Origin: Herbidospora galbida
Lineage (GTDB): Bacteria > Actinomycetota > Actinomycetes > Streptosporangiales > Streptosporangiaceae
NCBI RefSeq assembly: GCF_005233835.1
Contig: NZ_SZQA01000029.1
Coordinates: 1-64,000 of the forward strand
DNA length: 64,000 nucleotides
Direction of reading: 5' to 3'
Positions within the stretch are counted from its first letter, which is position 1. The number at the start of each line of letters is the position of its first letter. Positions 34,722 through 45,894 of the stretch are shown piece by piece. A program made the translations under genes and the position numbers. The notes beneath the pieces are model-generated. The model made no database searches. It was not told the origin of the DNA and worked only from the letters and a program-made list of their open reading frames with translations.

Positions 34722-35942
34722 CTAGAGGCGGGGCGAGTAGGTGGTGTGCAGGACGAGCGTCGCCGCCCCCACCACGGCGGCGTCGGCGCCCAGGGGAGAG
34801 GCGGCCACCTCGACGATCCGGATGTGCCGCGACAGCGGCCGGGTGGACAGCGCGGCGGCGACGGCCGCGACGAACCGGTCTTCGACGTGCTCGATGCCGT
34901 GACCGCCCAGGACGATGAGGTCGACGTCGACGAAGTTGGCGACGCTGACGGCGACCGAGGCGACGTGCCGGGCGGCCTCGTCGATCACCTCGACGGCGAG
35001 CGGATCTCCGTCGGCCGCCGCGCGCAGGATCGCGGCGAGGTCGACGCGGGCCGGGTCGAGGGCGAAAGTCTCGGAGAGCACGCCGGGGCGTCCGGCGGCG
35101 AGCCGCTCGTGGACCTGTTCCACCAGCGCCGACGGGTTGACGAGCCGTTCGAGGCAGCCGTGGTTGCCGCAGTAGCACTCGGGGCCGTCGGCGAGCACGG
35201 TGGAGTGGCCGAACTCGCCGGCGTTCAGCGAACCGCCCCGGTAGACCTGGTGGTTGAGGATGAGCCCGCCGCCGATGCCGGTGCCGAAGTAGAGGTAGGC
35301 GAAGTGGGCCACCCCCTTGCCCGCGCCCGACCAGCGTTCGGCGACGGCGGCGGCGGTGGCGTCGTTGTCGAGCGTCACGGGCAGCCCGGTGGCGTCGGCG
35401 AGCATGCGCTGCACCGGCACCCGCGTCCAGTTCGCGAGCTGGGGCGGGGCCACGATCAGGCCGCGGTTCTGGTCGAGCGGGCCGGGCGCGGCCAGGCCGA
35501 CGCCCAGCACCCGGCTCGGCGGGACCTGCGACTCGGCCAGCACCTCGTCGACGAGCGCGGCCATCGCGGCGACGACGTCGGCCGGATCGGTGCCCGGGGT
35601 CACCGGCCGCCGCCGGACGGCCAGCGGACGGCCGAGGAGGTCGACCACCGTGCACGTCAGCTTCACGGGATCGAAGTGGACGCCGACCGCCGCCCGCGCG
35701 TCGGGGTTGAGCCGGAGCGTGGTGCGCGGCTTGCCGCCGTTGAGCACCCGGCTGGCGCCGTCCTCCCGCACCATGCCCTCGTCGATGAGCCGGCGGACGA
35801 TGCCGGAGACGGTCTGCGGGGTGAGCCCGGTGCGCTCGGCGATCTCGACCCGGCTGATGCCGTCGGTGAGCTGGATTTGGTCCAGCACCACAGCCTGGTT
35901 GTATCGTCCCACTTTGGGAAGGTTTGTGCCTACCTGCCGCAC
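34722..35942 (-). CDS. ROK family transcriptional regulator
   Basis: A 406-residue protein. A winged-helix domain (residues 15-75) is followed by the ROK sugar-kinase-like domain with D-N-D-A-T-A-A-A near 190, G-T-G-I-G-G-G near 215 and the zinc motif C-Y-C-G-N-H-G-C-L-E near 255. The GTG at 35942 follows AGGAAGGA by six bases. The upstream ATG at 36008 lies in the centre of the palindrome 36000-36016 and is therefore less likely. It is divergent from the sugar ABC operon and probably represses it until the sugar binds. Confidence 0.88.
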   Translation of the reverse strand: MRQVGTNLPKVGRYNQAVVLDQIQLTDGISRVEIAERTGLTPQTVSGIVRRLIDEGMVREDGASRVLNGGKPRTTLRLNPDARAAVGVHFDPVKLTCTVVDLLGRPLAVRRRPVTPGTDPADVVAAMAALVDEVLAESQVPPSRVLGVGLAAPGPLDQNRGLIVAPPQLANWTRVPVQRMLADATGLPVTLDNDATAAAVAERWSGAGKGVAHFAYLYFGTGIGGGLILNHQVYRGGSLNAGEFGHSTVLADGPECYCGNHGCLERLVNPSALVEQVHERLAAGRPGVLSETFALDPARVDLAAILRAAADGDPLAVEVIDEAARHVASVAVSVANFVDVDLIVLGGHGIEHVEDRFVAAVAAALSTRPLSRHIRIVEVAASPLGADAAVVGAATLVLHTTYSPRL

Positions 35943-35999
35943 CCAGGGTCCTTCCTGCTCGTCTGTCGGGTCACAGTCTGCACCAGAGCGTTGACTTAG

Positions 36000-36016
36000 T
36001 AAATCCATTGGATTTA
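36000..36016 (+). promoter_or_regulatory. Palindromic operator between ROK gene and sugar ABC operon
   Basis: TAAATCCA-T-TGGATTTA is a perfect 17-bp inverted repeat, unusually A/T-rich for this genome. It lies 58 bases upstream of the ROK start (GTG 35942) and 73 upstream of the transporter gene. It is the likely ROK binding site controlling both directions. Confidence 0.7.
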
Positions 36017-36088
36017 TGGTCCTTCGGATACTTCTAACAACTAAGTCATGAAGCAAGTGAGGCAAGTTGTGACCACGGAGACTCGGGC

Positions 36089-37632
<1,544 letters not shown>

Positions 37633-37636
<4 letters not shown>

Positions 37637-38931
37637 GCCGAATCAAAGACCTCCAGAAGAACCTGTTCGGGGGCACCACCTCCAACGCCCGCCAGTTCGG
37701 CATGATCTTCACGCTCGTGGCCATCGTGCTGCTGTTCCAGATCTGGACCGACGGCCTGACACTGACCTCGGGGAACCTGATCGCCGTCGTCAGCCAGTAC
37801 TCCTACATCCTCATCCTGGCCATCGGCATGCTGATGGTGATCGTGGCCGGGCACATCGACCTGTCGGTCGGCTCGGTCGCCGCCTTCACCGGCATCGTGG
37901 TGGCCAAGGCCATGCAGGAGTTCTCCCTGCCCTGGCCGGTGGGCATCCTGCTCGGCCTGGCCGTCGGCGCCCTGATCGGCGCCTGGCAGGGCTTCTGGGT
38001 CGCCTACGTCGGGGTGCCGGCGTTCATCGTGACGCTGGCCGGCATGCTGCTGTTCCGCGGCGGCAACCAATACATCGGCAACGCCGACACCGTCCCGGTG
38101 TCGGAGGGCTTCCGCACGATCGGCGCCGGGTTCCTGCCCGAGGTGGGCCCGAACACCGGCTACAACAACCTGACGCTGCTGCTCGGACTGGCCGCGTGCG
38201 CGGGCGTGATCTGGCGGGAGCTGAAGTCGCGCCAGACCCGGCGCGAGATGAACGCCGACGTCGCGCCGATGTGGATCTCGGTGCTGCGGATGGCGGTCAT
38301 GGTCGGCGTCATCGTGTTCGCCACCCTGCGCTTCGCCGGGGGCCGGGTCGGCACCAGCCTGCCGATCTCCGGCATCATCCTGATCGTCCTGGTGCTGGCG
38401 TACTCCCACTACACCCGCAACACCATCGGCGGCCGCCACATCTATGCGGTCGGCGGCAACTCCCGCGCCGCCGAGCTGTCCGGCGTGAAGCTCAAGCGGG
38501 TCAACTTCCTCGTCATGATGAACATGTCCGTCCTGGCCGCGCTGGCCGGGATGATCTTCGTGGCGCGGTCGTCGGCCTCCGGTCCGCAAGACGGCCTGAG
38601 CTGGGAGCTCGACGCCATCGCGGCCGTCTTCATCGGCGGCGCGGCCGTCTCCGGCGGCCTGGGCACCATCAGCGGGTCGATCGTCGGCGGCCTGGTCATG
38701 GCCCTGCTCAACAACGGCCTGCAGCTCGAGGGCGTCGGCTCGGACATGGTCCAGATCATCAAGGGCCTGGTCCTGCTCCTCGCGGTCGCCTTCGACGTCT
38801 ACAACAAGAGCCAGGGGCGGTTCTCGATCATCGGGTCGCTGATGCGCCCCTTCCGCCGGGACGATCCGCCCCCGCCCACCGATCGGCCATCGCCGTCGTC
38901 GGACGCCGACAAGGCTCCCGTCGCCGGCTGA
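37633..38931 (+). CDS. mmsB: Multiple-monosaccharide ABC transporter permease
   Basis: A 432-residue membrane protein of the MmsB/GguB/XylH class, with about ten to twelve helices. It has the loop [10 protein letters not shown] near residue 75 and the coupling motif A-A-E-L-S-G-V near 275. A Pro/Asp-rich C-terminal tail is less common. Its start lies within the mmsA stop; the binding protein gene follows after 66 bases. Confidence 0.93.
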
Positions 38932-38997
38932 CCACCTCCCCGGGCGCGTTCCCCACGCCGCTCGTGACATCACATTCGAAGAAGGGCTCGTTTCACC

Positions 38998-40122
38998 ATG
39001 CGGAAATATCTGACCCGGAGCATCGCGATGATCGGCGCCGCGGCGCTGCTCACGCTGAGCGCCTGCGGCACCGAGCGGGAGGGCGCCGCCCCCGCGGACA
39101 CCGGCGGCAGCGCGGCCGCCCCGGCCAAGGGCTTCGCCGCCGACGCCCTCATCGGCGTGGCCCTGCCGTCCAAGACCTCCGAGAACTGGGTGCTCGCCGG
39201 TGACCTGTTCACCAACGGGCTCAAGGAGGCAGGCTTCACCTCCGACGTCCAGTACGCGGGCGCCTCCACCACCGTCGCCGACCAGCAGGCCCAGATCTCC
39301 GCCATGGTCACCAAGGGCGCCAAGGTCATCGTGATCGGCGCCACCGACGCCGCGCAGCTGACCACCCAGGTCAAGCAGGCCAAGGAGGCCGGCGCGGTCG
39401 TCATCGCCTACGACCGGCTGATCACCAACACCCCCGACGTCGACTACTACATCGCCTTCGACAACTTCAAGGTCGGCCAGCTCCAGGGCCAGGCGCTCCT
39501 GGACGGCATGAAGGCCAAGAAGCCCGAGGCCCCCTGGACGGTCGAGCTGTTCTCCGGCTCGCCCGACGACAACAACTCGGGCGTGTTCTTCAACGGCGCG
39601 ATGGACGTCCTCAAGCCGCTGATCGACAAGGGCGACGTCGTCGTCGGCTCCGGCCAGACCGACATCAAGCAGACCGCGATCCAGGGCTGGAAGGCCGAGA
39701 ACGCCCAGCAGCGCATGGACTCGCTGCTGACCTCCACCTACAACGGCGACAAGAAGCTCGACGGCGTGCTCTCGCCGAACGACACGCTCGCCCGCGCGAT
39801 CATCACCTCGGTCAAGGGCGCCGGCAAGGACATCCCCGTCGTGACCGGCCAGGACTCCGAGGTCGAGTCGGTCAAGTCGATCATGGCCGGCGAGCAGTAC
39901 TCGACGATCAACAAGGACACCCGCAAGCTGGTCGCCGAGACCATCGGCATGGTCAAGTCCCTGCAGGCCGGCACCGAGCCGACCATCAACGACAAGGACT
40001 CCTACGACAACGGCCAGAAGGTCGTCCCGGCCTACCTCCTCCCGCCGGTCATCGTGACCAAGGACAACGCCGCCGAGTCGTACGCCAACGACCCGAAGCT
40101 GGCCCCGCTCACCCAGGGCTAG
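38998..40122 (+). CDS. chvE: Sugar-binding lipoprotein of the ChvE type
   Basis: A 374-residue periplasmic-type binding protein with signal peptide and lipobox L-S-A-C (Cys22). The Peripla_BP_4 fold follows, with I-G-V-A-L-P-S-K-T near residue 52, A-Y-D-R-L near 138 and the hinge-side V-T-G-Q-D-S-E near 281. It delivers one or several aldoses to the MmsAB transporter. Its stop lies 4 bases from the convergent FAD-dehydrogenase gene. Confidence 0.92.
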   Translation: MRKYLTRSIAMIGAAALLTLSACGTEREGAAPADTGGSAAAPAKGFAADALIGVALPSKTSENWVLAGDLFTNGLKEAGFTSDVQYAGASTTVADQQAQISAMVTKGAKVIVIGATDAAQLTTQVKQAKEAGAVVIAYDRLITNTPDVDYYIAFDNFKVGQLQGQALLDGMKAKKPEAPWTVELFSGSPDDNNSGVFFNGAMDVLKPLIDKGDVVVGSGQTDIKQTAIQGWKAENAQQRMDSLLTSTYNGDKKLDGVLSPNDTLARAIITSVKGAGKDIPVVTGQDSEVESVKSIMAGEQYSTINKDTRKLVAETIGMVKSLQAGTEPTINDKDSYDNGQKVVPAYLLPPVIVTKDNAAESYANDPKLAPLTQG

Positions 40123-40126
40123 GCGC

Positions 40127-41800
40127 TCACCCGATCGCCTCGGCGGCGGCCCGGCCGGCCTGACGGCCGGAGAACAGGCAGCCGCCGAGGAAGGTGCCCT
40201 CCAGCGCGTTGTAGCCGTGCAGCCCGCCGCCGCCGAACCCGGCCGCCTCGCCCGCCGCGTAGAGGCCGGCGACGGGCCGGCCGTCCGCGCCGAGGGCGCG
40301 GGAGTCGAGGTCGGTCTGGATGCCGCCGAGGCTCTTGCGGGTCAGGATGTGCAGCTTGACGCCGATCAGGGGGCCCGCCTGCGGGTCGAGGATGCGGTGC
40401 GGGACGGCGGTCCGGCTGAGCCGGTCGCCGAGGAAGCGCCGCGAGTTGTGGATGCCCTGCACCTGGGCGTCCTTGCTGTAGGGGTTGCCTACCTGCAGGT
40501 CGCGGGCTGCGATCTGGCGGCGCAGCGTGTCGGCGTCGAGCAGGGGCTCGTCGGTCAGGCCGTTCATCTTCGCCACCAGCTCGTCCAGGGTGTCGGCGAC
40601 GACGAAGTCCGCGCCGCGCCGCTTGAAGGCGTCCACCGGAGCGGGCGCGCCCTTGCCGAAGATCCGGTTGCGCAGCACCGCCTTGCGGTCGCCGCTGGTG
40701 ATGTCGGGGTTCTGCTCCGAGCCCGACAGCGCGAACTCCTTCTCCAGGATCTTCTGCGTGAGCACGAACCACGAGTGGTCGTATCGGGCGATGTCCGGAT
40801 CGGTCCGCAGGTGCTTGAGGGTGCCCAGGGTGTCGTAACCGGGGAGGCAGGGCGCCGGCAGGCGGCGGCCCAGCGCGTCGAACCACATCGACGACGGGCC
40901 CGGCAGGATGCGGATCGCGTGACCCGGCCAGACCGGGTCCCAGTTCTGGACGCCCTCGGTGTAGTGCCACATCCGGTCGGGGTTGACGATCCGGGCCCCC
41001 GCCTTGGCGCTGATGGCCAGCATGCGGCCGTCCACATGGGCGGGCACGCCGGTGATCAGGTGCTGCGGCGCGGTGCCCAGCCGGTCGGGCCAGTAGTGGC
41101 GGACCAGCTCGTGGTCGCCGCCGATGCCGCCGCTGGTGACGATGACCGCCTGCGCGGACAGCTCGAACGAGCCCGTCACCGCGCGGCTGGAGCTCACCCC
41201 GCGCGGTGAGTCGTCGTCGGCCAGCACGCTCCCGCGCACCCCGGTCACGACGCCGTCGTGGACGACCAGCTCGTCGACCCGGCGGCGGTGGTGGAAGGTC
41301 AGCAGCCCCGCCTCGGCCGCCCGCTGGGCGGCGCGCACGAACGGGCCCACCACGCCGGTGCCCGTGCCCCAGGCCACGTGGAAGCGGGGCACCGAGTTGC
41401 CGTGACCCTCGGCCTGGAGGCTGCCGCGCTCGGCCCATCCGACGACCGGCGTCAGCTTGATGCCCTGGGCGTCGATCCACGACCGCTTCTCACCCGCCGC
41501 GAACTCGACGTAGGCGCGGGCCCAGCGCACCGCCCAGCCGTCCTCGTCGTCGAGCCGGTCGAACCCGGCGCTCGCCTGCCAGTCGCGCCACGCCAGCTCG
41601 AAGGAGTCGCGCACCCGCAGGCGGCGCTGCTCGGGGGAGTTCACCAGGAACAGCCCGCCGAACGACCAGTAGGCCTGCCCGCCCAGGTTGGCGGCGTTCT
41701 CCTGCTCGACCACCGCGACCTTCCTGCCCCGCCCGGTCAGCTCCTGGGCCGCGACCAGCCCGGCCAGCCCCGCGCCCACGATGATGACGTCCGCGTCCAT
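40127..41800 (-). CDS. FAD-binding dehydrogenase (KSTD/fumarate-reductase-like family)
   Basis: A 557-residue flavoprotein with G-A-G-L-A-G-L-V-A-A near residue 9 for FAD, and the C-terminal G-L-Y-A-A-G-E-A-A-G-F-G-G-G-G-L-H-G-Y-N-A-L-E-G segments (near 510-530) typical of the fumarate-reductase/ketosteroid-dehydrogenase family. It is the last gene of the GntR-ttuC operon (12-base gap). Oxidation of a hydroxy acid-derived intermediate is plausible, but the substrate is not clear. Confidence 0.82.
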   Translation of the reverse strand: MDADVIIVGAGLAGLVAAQELTGRGRKVAVVEQENAANLGGQAYWSFGGLFLVNSPEQRRLRVRDSFELAWRDWQASAGFDRLDDEDGWAVRWARAYVEFAAGEKRSWIDAQGIKLTPVVGWAERGSLQAEGHGNSVPRFHVAWGTGTGVVGPFVRAAQRAAEAGLLTFHHRRRVDELVVHDGVVTGVRGSVLADDDSPRGVSSSRAVTGSFELSAQAVIVTSGGIGGDHELVRHYWPDRLGTAPQHLITGVPAHVDGRMLAISAKAGARIVNPDRMWHYTEGVQNWDPVWPGHAIRILPGPSSMWFDALGRRLPAPCLPGYDTLGTLKHLRTDPDIARYDHSWFVLTQKILEKEFALSGSEQNPDITSGDRKAVLRNRIFGKGAPAPVDAFKRRGADFVVADTLDELVAKMNGLTDEPLLDADTLRRQIAARDLQVGNPYSKDAQVQGIHNSRRFLGDRLSRTAVPHRILDPQAGPLIGVKLHILTRKSLGGIQTDLDSRALGADGRPVAGLYAAGEAAGFGGGGLHGYNALEGTFLGGCLFSGRQAGRAAAEAIG

Positions 41801-41812
41801 GGTCGTACTCCT

Positions 41813-42895
41813 CTAGCGCTGCCCGGCGCGGGCGGCGACCGCCCGGCCCAGATCCGTGGTGGTGCCCCGTCCGTGCAGGTCGGGGGTGAGCGGGGCCTCG
41901 TCGGGGCCCGCCGCGAGGACGTCTTCGATCGCGCCCAGCAGGTGGGCGCCGGCGTCGGGGTGGCCCAGGTGGTCGAGCATCATCGAGGCGCACCAGATCT
42001 GCCCGATCGGGTTGGCGACGCCGCGGCCGGCGATGTCGGGCGCGGAGCCGTGCACCGGCTCGAAGAGGCTCGGGTAGCCGCGGTCGGGGTTGATGTTCGC
42101 GCTCGGGGCGATGCCGATCGTGCCGGTGCAGGCGGGGCCCAGGTCGGACAGGATGTCGCCGAACAGGTTGCTGGCCACCACGACGTCGTACCGGTCGGGG
42201 TGCAGGACGAAGTCGGCCGCCAGCGCGTCGATGTGCCGCTTGTCCCAGGCGACCCCGGGGAAGCCCTTCGCCATCTCCTCGACCCGTTCGTCCCAGTACG
42301 GCATCGAGATCGAGATGCCGTTGCTCTTGGTCGCCGAGGTGAGGTGCCGGGCCGGTCGCCGTTCGGCCAGCTCGAAGGCGTAGCGGAGCACGCGGTCGAC
42401 GCCCACGCGGGTCATCACCGTCTCCTGCAGCACGGTCTCGCGCTCGGTGCCCTCGAAGATCCGGCCGCCGACGCTGGAGTATTCGCCTTCGGTGTTCTCC
42501 CGGACGACGACGAAGTCGACGTCACCCGGTTCGCGGCCGGCCAGGGGGCTGCGCACGCCCGGCATCAGGCGGCAGGGGCGCAGGTTGACGTACTGGTCGA
42601 AGGTGCGCCGGAACTGCAGCAGGCTGCCCCACAACGACACGTGGTCGGGCACCACCTCGGGCCACCCGACGGCGCCGAAGAAGATCGCGTCATAGGAGCC
42701 GAGGGTCTCCTGCCAGCCGGGCGGCAGCATCGTGCCGTGCCGCTGCCAGTAGGCGGCGCTGGCGAAGCCGAAGTGGTCGAAGCGCAGGTCGAGGCCGAAC
42801 ACCCCGGCGGTCGCCTCCAGGGCTCGCAGCCCTTCGGGCACCACCTCCGTGCCGATCCCGTCGCCGGGGATCACGGCGATCTTGTACGCCGTCAT
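41813..42895 (-). CDS. Tartrate dehydrogenase-type decarboxylating dehydrogenase
   Basis: A 360-residue member of the isocitrate/isopropylmalate dehydrogenase family: P-G-D-G-I-G near residue 10, V-V-R-E-N-T-E-G-E-Y near 135, D-I-L-S-D-L near 250 and G-S-A-P-D-I-A-G near 286. The pattern (Y-D-A-I-F-F-G-A-V-G-W, N-L-R-P-C-R) is that of TtuC-like D-malate/tartrate dehydrogenases. It oxidises and may decarboxylate a 2-hydroxy diacid with NAD+. Overlap by 4 bases with gntR and the adjacent genes suggest a pathway for such acids. Confidence 0.87.
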   Translation of the reverse strand: MTAYKIAVIPGDGIGTEVVPEGLRALEATAGVFGLDLRFDHFGFASAAYWQRHGTMLPPGWQETLGSYDAIFFGAVGWPEVVPDHVSLWGSLLQFRRTFDQYVNLRPCRLMPGVRSPLAGREPGDVDFVVVRENTEGEYSSVGGRIFEGTERETVLQETVMTRVGVDRVLRYAFELAERRPARHLTSATKSNGISISMPYWDERVEEMAKGFPGVAWDKRHIDALAADFVLHPDRYDVVVASNLFGDILSDLGPACTGTIGIAPSANINPDRGYPSLFEPVHGSAPDIAGRGVANPIGQIWCASMMLDHLGHPDAGAHLLGAIEDVLAAGPDEAPLTPDLHGRGTTTDLGRAVAARAGQR

Positions 42896-43575
42896 CGCCC
42901 GCCCCCGCGCAGCGCGTCGAGCCCGCCCTGGGCGTCGTCGATGACCAGCCGTTCGGCGGTCGCCGGGTCGCGCTGCCGCAGGGCGCGCACCAGCGCGCGG
43001 TGCCCGGCGTAGCGGTCGAGCCCGAAGCGCTCGTCCTCGGCGATCTTCTCCAGGCGCAGCGCCCGGCGTTCGGGCTGGGAGAAGACCCGGGACTGTTCGA
43101 GGAGCCGGATCAGCACCGGGTTGGCCGCGCAGGCGTTCACCGCGTCGTTGAACTCCTCCATGCGGTCGAGCAGCGCGGTGAGGTGGCGCTCGACGTTCTC
43201 GCCGTTGCGGTGCCGGTTGACGATGACGATCAGCAGGTCGTCGGCGGCGTCGAGGATCGCGTCGAGCGCGTCGAGCTGTTCGGGGGTGGCGTTGCGGGCC
43301 GCGAACCTGGCCACCAGGCCCCGCAGCCCTATCTCGACCTCGGCCAGGTCGTCGACGGCGCGCTCGGCGATGTCGGCCACCACGACCGTGCGGGGGCCGG
43401 TGCGCTCGATGAGCCCCTCGTGTTCGAGCCGCACCAGCGCCTCGCGCACCGGGGTCGGGCTGACCGTGAGCCGCTCGGCCAGGCCGCGCTCGGTCACCTT
43501 CTGGCCCGGCCGGAGCGAGCGGGAGCCGATCTCCTCGCGGAGGGCCTGGTAGACGGCGTCGGCACGCGTGACCAT
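42892..43575 (-). CDS. GntR/FadR-type regulator
   Basis: A 227-residue protein: an N-terminal winged helix (V-S-P-T-P-V-R-E-A-L-V-R-L-E, residues 38-52) and a FCD-type helical ligand domain. ATG 43575 is used; ATGs at 43578 and 43587 are also possible and none has a good ribosome site. FadR-type GntR proteins sense small acids. It lies in the middle of a divergon and the palindrome at 43632-43645 is its likely operator. Confidence 0.88.
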   Translation of the reverse strand: MVTRADAVYQALREEIGSRSLRPGQKVTERGLAERLTVSPTPVREALVRLEHEGLIERTGPRTVVVADIAERAVDDLAEVEIGLRGLVARFAARNATPEQLDALDAILDAADDLLIVIVNRHRNGENVERHLTALLDRMEEFNDAVNACAANPVLIRLLEQSRVFSQPERRALRLEKIAEDERFGLDRYAGHRALVRALRQRDPATAERLVIDDAQGGLDALRGGGR

Positions 43576-43623
43576 CATGCCGATCATGATAACAGCGGCA
43601 ATGGCATCTTCGGATGCTATCCG

Positions 43624-43651
43624 TTGACATTTTTGCCATGGCAAATATGGT
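43624..43651 (+). promoter_or_regulatory. Promoter and palindromic operator of the MFS/AtuA operon
   Basis: TTGACA (43624-43629) and TATGGT (43646-43651) with 16-bp spacing flank TTTGCCATGGCAAA (43632-43645), a perfect 14-bp palindrome. The GntR protein bound there would occlude the promoter. A second dyad, GCATC-TTCG-GATGC, lies near 43602-43616. Together they form the divergent control region of this cluster. Confidence 0.7.
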
Positions 43652-43678
43652 GACTCCTGTCACAGCGAGGAGGACGCC

Positions 43679-44920
43679 ATGGCGAGCACGACCCAGGGCA
43701 CCGGGAGGATCACGTTCTACGTGGCCCTGGCGGTGTTCGCCCAGGAGTCGACCTGGAACTTCTACGACAACCGCGTGCCCGAACTGCTGCGCGACCACAT
43801 CGCCAGCGCGGCCGTGATCGGCCTGCTCATGGGCATGGACAACCTGCTGGGCATCTTCATCCAGCCGTATATGGGCAACCGGTCGGACAACACCCGCACC
43901 GCCTGGGGCCGCCGGATCCCGTACCTCGCGGTCATGATGCCGCTGGGCGCCGCGCTGTTCCTGCTCATCCCGCTGGCCGGATCGCTGGGCCCGCTGATCG
44001 TGGTCATCTTCCTGTACGCGCTGGTGATGAACAGCTTCAAACCGGTCAGCGAATCGCTCATGCCCGACTTCATCGGCCCCGCGCGCCGCAGCCGGGCCAA
44101 CGCCGTCGTGAAGATCGCCTCGGCGCTCACCACCGTCGTCGCCGCGCTGGTCAGCCTGCTGCTGGTCGACGACCACCCGGAACTCGCCTTCGCCGTGCCC
44201 GCCGGGCTCATGCTGGTGGCCGCCGCCGTCCTGGTCAGGGGGGTGCGCGACAACCGCTCCCCGGCCTACCAGGCCGCCCTCGCGGAGGACGCGGCCGGAC
44301 CGCGCCCCGAAGACGCCAAGGTCAGGACGCGGACCGTCGTCGCCGACCTGGTGCTCGCCACCGACCGGAGCCGGCTGCTGCTGATCGTTGCCGTGTTCGT
44401 CTTCGGGGGAGCGTGGTTCGCCTCACGGTCGCTGATGACCCCCTACGGCGTGGAGGTGCTCCGCCTGTCCGACGGCGAGGCGGGCGGGCTGACGCTGCCG
44501 AGCGGCGTCGTCTTCATCCTGGCCGCCTTCCCCGCCGCGCTGCTGGCCGAGCGGTTCGGCCGGCTGCGGGTGATGGCCGCCGGGATCGCGCTCTTCTGCC
44601 TGGGCCTGCTGCTCGGAGCCGCCGTCCCGACCCCGGCGGTCACCGTCGTGGCGCTGTGCCTGGGCACGGCCGGCGCCGCCGCGTTCATCGTCAACGCGGT
44701 CGTCGTGCTGTGGAACCTGGCGCCGTCGAGCCGGGTGCTGGGGACGTACACGGGCCTGTACACGGTCGGCTGGGCCGGCGGCGGATTCGCCGGGCCGGCG
44801 GTGGTCGGCCTGGCGGTCGACCTGACCGGATGGCGGCTGATGCTCCTGCACATCGCGGTCCTGGCCGCCGTCGCCGTCGTGCTGGTTCTCCGCGTCGACC
44901 GGCTGCGGGCCGCCCGATGA
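43679..44920 (+). CDS. MFS transporter
   Basis: A 413-residue, twelve-helix carrier. Segments such as N-L-L-G-I-F-I-Q-P-Y-M-G-N-R-S-D and G-R-R-I-P-Y recall the glycoside/SLC45-like MFS subgroup. It is the first gene of an operon with a hydroxyacid dehydrogenase, AtuA-like protein and DUF4387, all with 4-base overlaps. It probably imports the acid or sugar-acid processed by these enzymes. Confidence 0.85.
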   Translation: MASTTQGTGRITFYVALAVFAQESTWNFYDNRVPELLRDHIASAAVIGLLMGMDNLLGIFIQPYMGNRSDNTRTAWGRRIPYLAVMMPLGAALFLLIPLAGSLGPLIVVIFLYALVMNSFKPVSESLMPDFIGPARRSRANAVVKIASALTTVVAALVSLLLVDDHPELAFAVPAGLMLVAAAVLVRGVRDNRSPAYQAALAEDAAGPRPEDAKVRTRTVVADLVLATDRSRLLLIVAVFVFGGAWFASRSLMTPYGVEVLRLSDGEAGGLTLPSGVVFILAAFPAALLAERFGRLRVMAAGIALFCLGLLLGAAVPTPAVTVVALCLGTAGAAAFIVNAVVVLWNLAPSSRVLGTYTGLYTVGWAGGGFAGPAVVGLAVDLTGWRLMLLHIAVLAAVAVVLVLRVDRLRAAR

Positions 44921-45894
44921 GCGCCATCGTCCTCGTCACGACCGACTACCTGGCGCCCGGCGACGAGGTCGACGACCTCTTGCGAGCGGCCGGTCTCATC
45001 ACCCGGCACCACCCGCTGCGCGGCGCCCGCGAGCCGGGGGAACTGGTCGCCATCCTGGCGGGCTGCGCGGGCGCGCTGATCGCCAACGAGCCGATGACGG
45101 CCGAGGTGTTCGCCCAGGTTCCGGAGCTCCGCGCGGTGGTGCGCACGGGTGTGGGCTACGACTCCGTGGACGTCGCGGCGGCGACCCGCGCCGGCGTCTC
45201 GGTGAGCAACCTGCCCGGCGTGAACGCCAACGCGGTGGCGGAGTACACGATGGCCCTGATCCTGGCCCAGGCCCGCCGGCTGGTGCCGGTCGCGGCCGGC
45301 GTCCAGGCCGGCGGATGGCCGCGTGACGACGGTTCCGAACTGCGCGGGAAGACCCTCGGCCTGCTCGGATACGGCGCGGCGGCGCGGGCCGTGGCGCCAC
45401 TGGCCCGTGCCTTCGGGCTGTCGGTGCTCTGTACGACCGGCGTGCCCGCCGACCTGCGCGGCGACGCCCTCGTGCGGTTCGTGGACCTGCCGGAGCTGCT
45501 GGCCGCTTCGGACTTCCTCTCGTTGCACACCGCGCTCACCCCGGAGACCCGGCACCTGATCGACGCCGCCGCGCTGGCCCTGATGAAGCCGACGGCGCAC
45601 CTGATCAACACCGCCCGGGGCGCGATCGTGGACGAGACGGCCCTGGCCGCCGCCGTGCGCGCGGGACGGCTCGCCGGGGCGGCCCTCGACGTGACCGGCG
45701 TCGAGCCGCTTCCGGCCGGCAGCCCCCTGCGGGACGTCCCCGGCATCACCGTCTACTCCCACCTGGCGGGCCAGACTGCGGAGGCCCGCCGGGCCGCCGG
45801 TCTCGACGGCGCCCGCGAACTGATCGCCGCGCTGCGGGGACGTCCACGATCCTCGCTCAACGCCCACCTGCCAGACGAGATGAGGATGACGTGA
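44917..45894 (+). CDS. D-isomer-specific 2-hydroxyacid dehydrogenase
   Basis: A 325-residue protein: NAD site G-L-L-G-Y-G-A-A-A-R near residue 147 (a slightly altered G-x-G-x2-G, with Ala in place of the last Gly), catalytic Arg in N-T-A-R-G near 228, Glu near 257 and His in S-H-L-A-G-Q-T near 285. Enzymes of this family reduce or oxidise a 2-keto/2-hydroxy acid pair. It sits between the MFS gene and AtuA gene with overlaps on both sides, so a dedicated pathway step is likely. Confidence 0.88.
   Translation: MSAIVLVTTDYLAPGDEVDDLLRAAGLITRHHPLRGAREPGELVAILAGCAGALIANEPMTAEVFAQVPELRAVVRTGVGYDSVDVAAATRAGVSVSNLPGVNANAVAEYTMALILAQARRLVPVAAGVQAGGWPRDDGSELRGKTLGLLGYGAAARAVAPLARAFGLSVLCTTGVPADLRGDALVRFVDLPELLAASDFLSLHTALTPETRHLIDAAALALMKPTAHLINTARGAIVDETALAAAVRAGRLAGAALDVTGVEPLPAGSPLRDVPGITVYSHLAGQTAEARRAAGLDGARELIAALRGRPRSSLNAHLPDEMRMT

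Noticed and set aside
36006-36008. ATG at 36008 as ROK start
   Set aside because: It lies in the centre of a perfect palindrome and lacks a ribosome site, whereas GTG 35942 follows AGGAAGGA.
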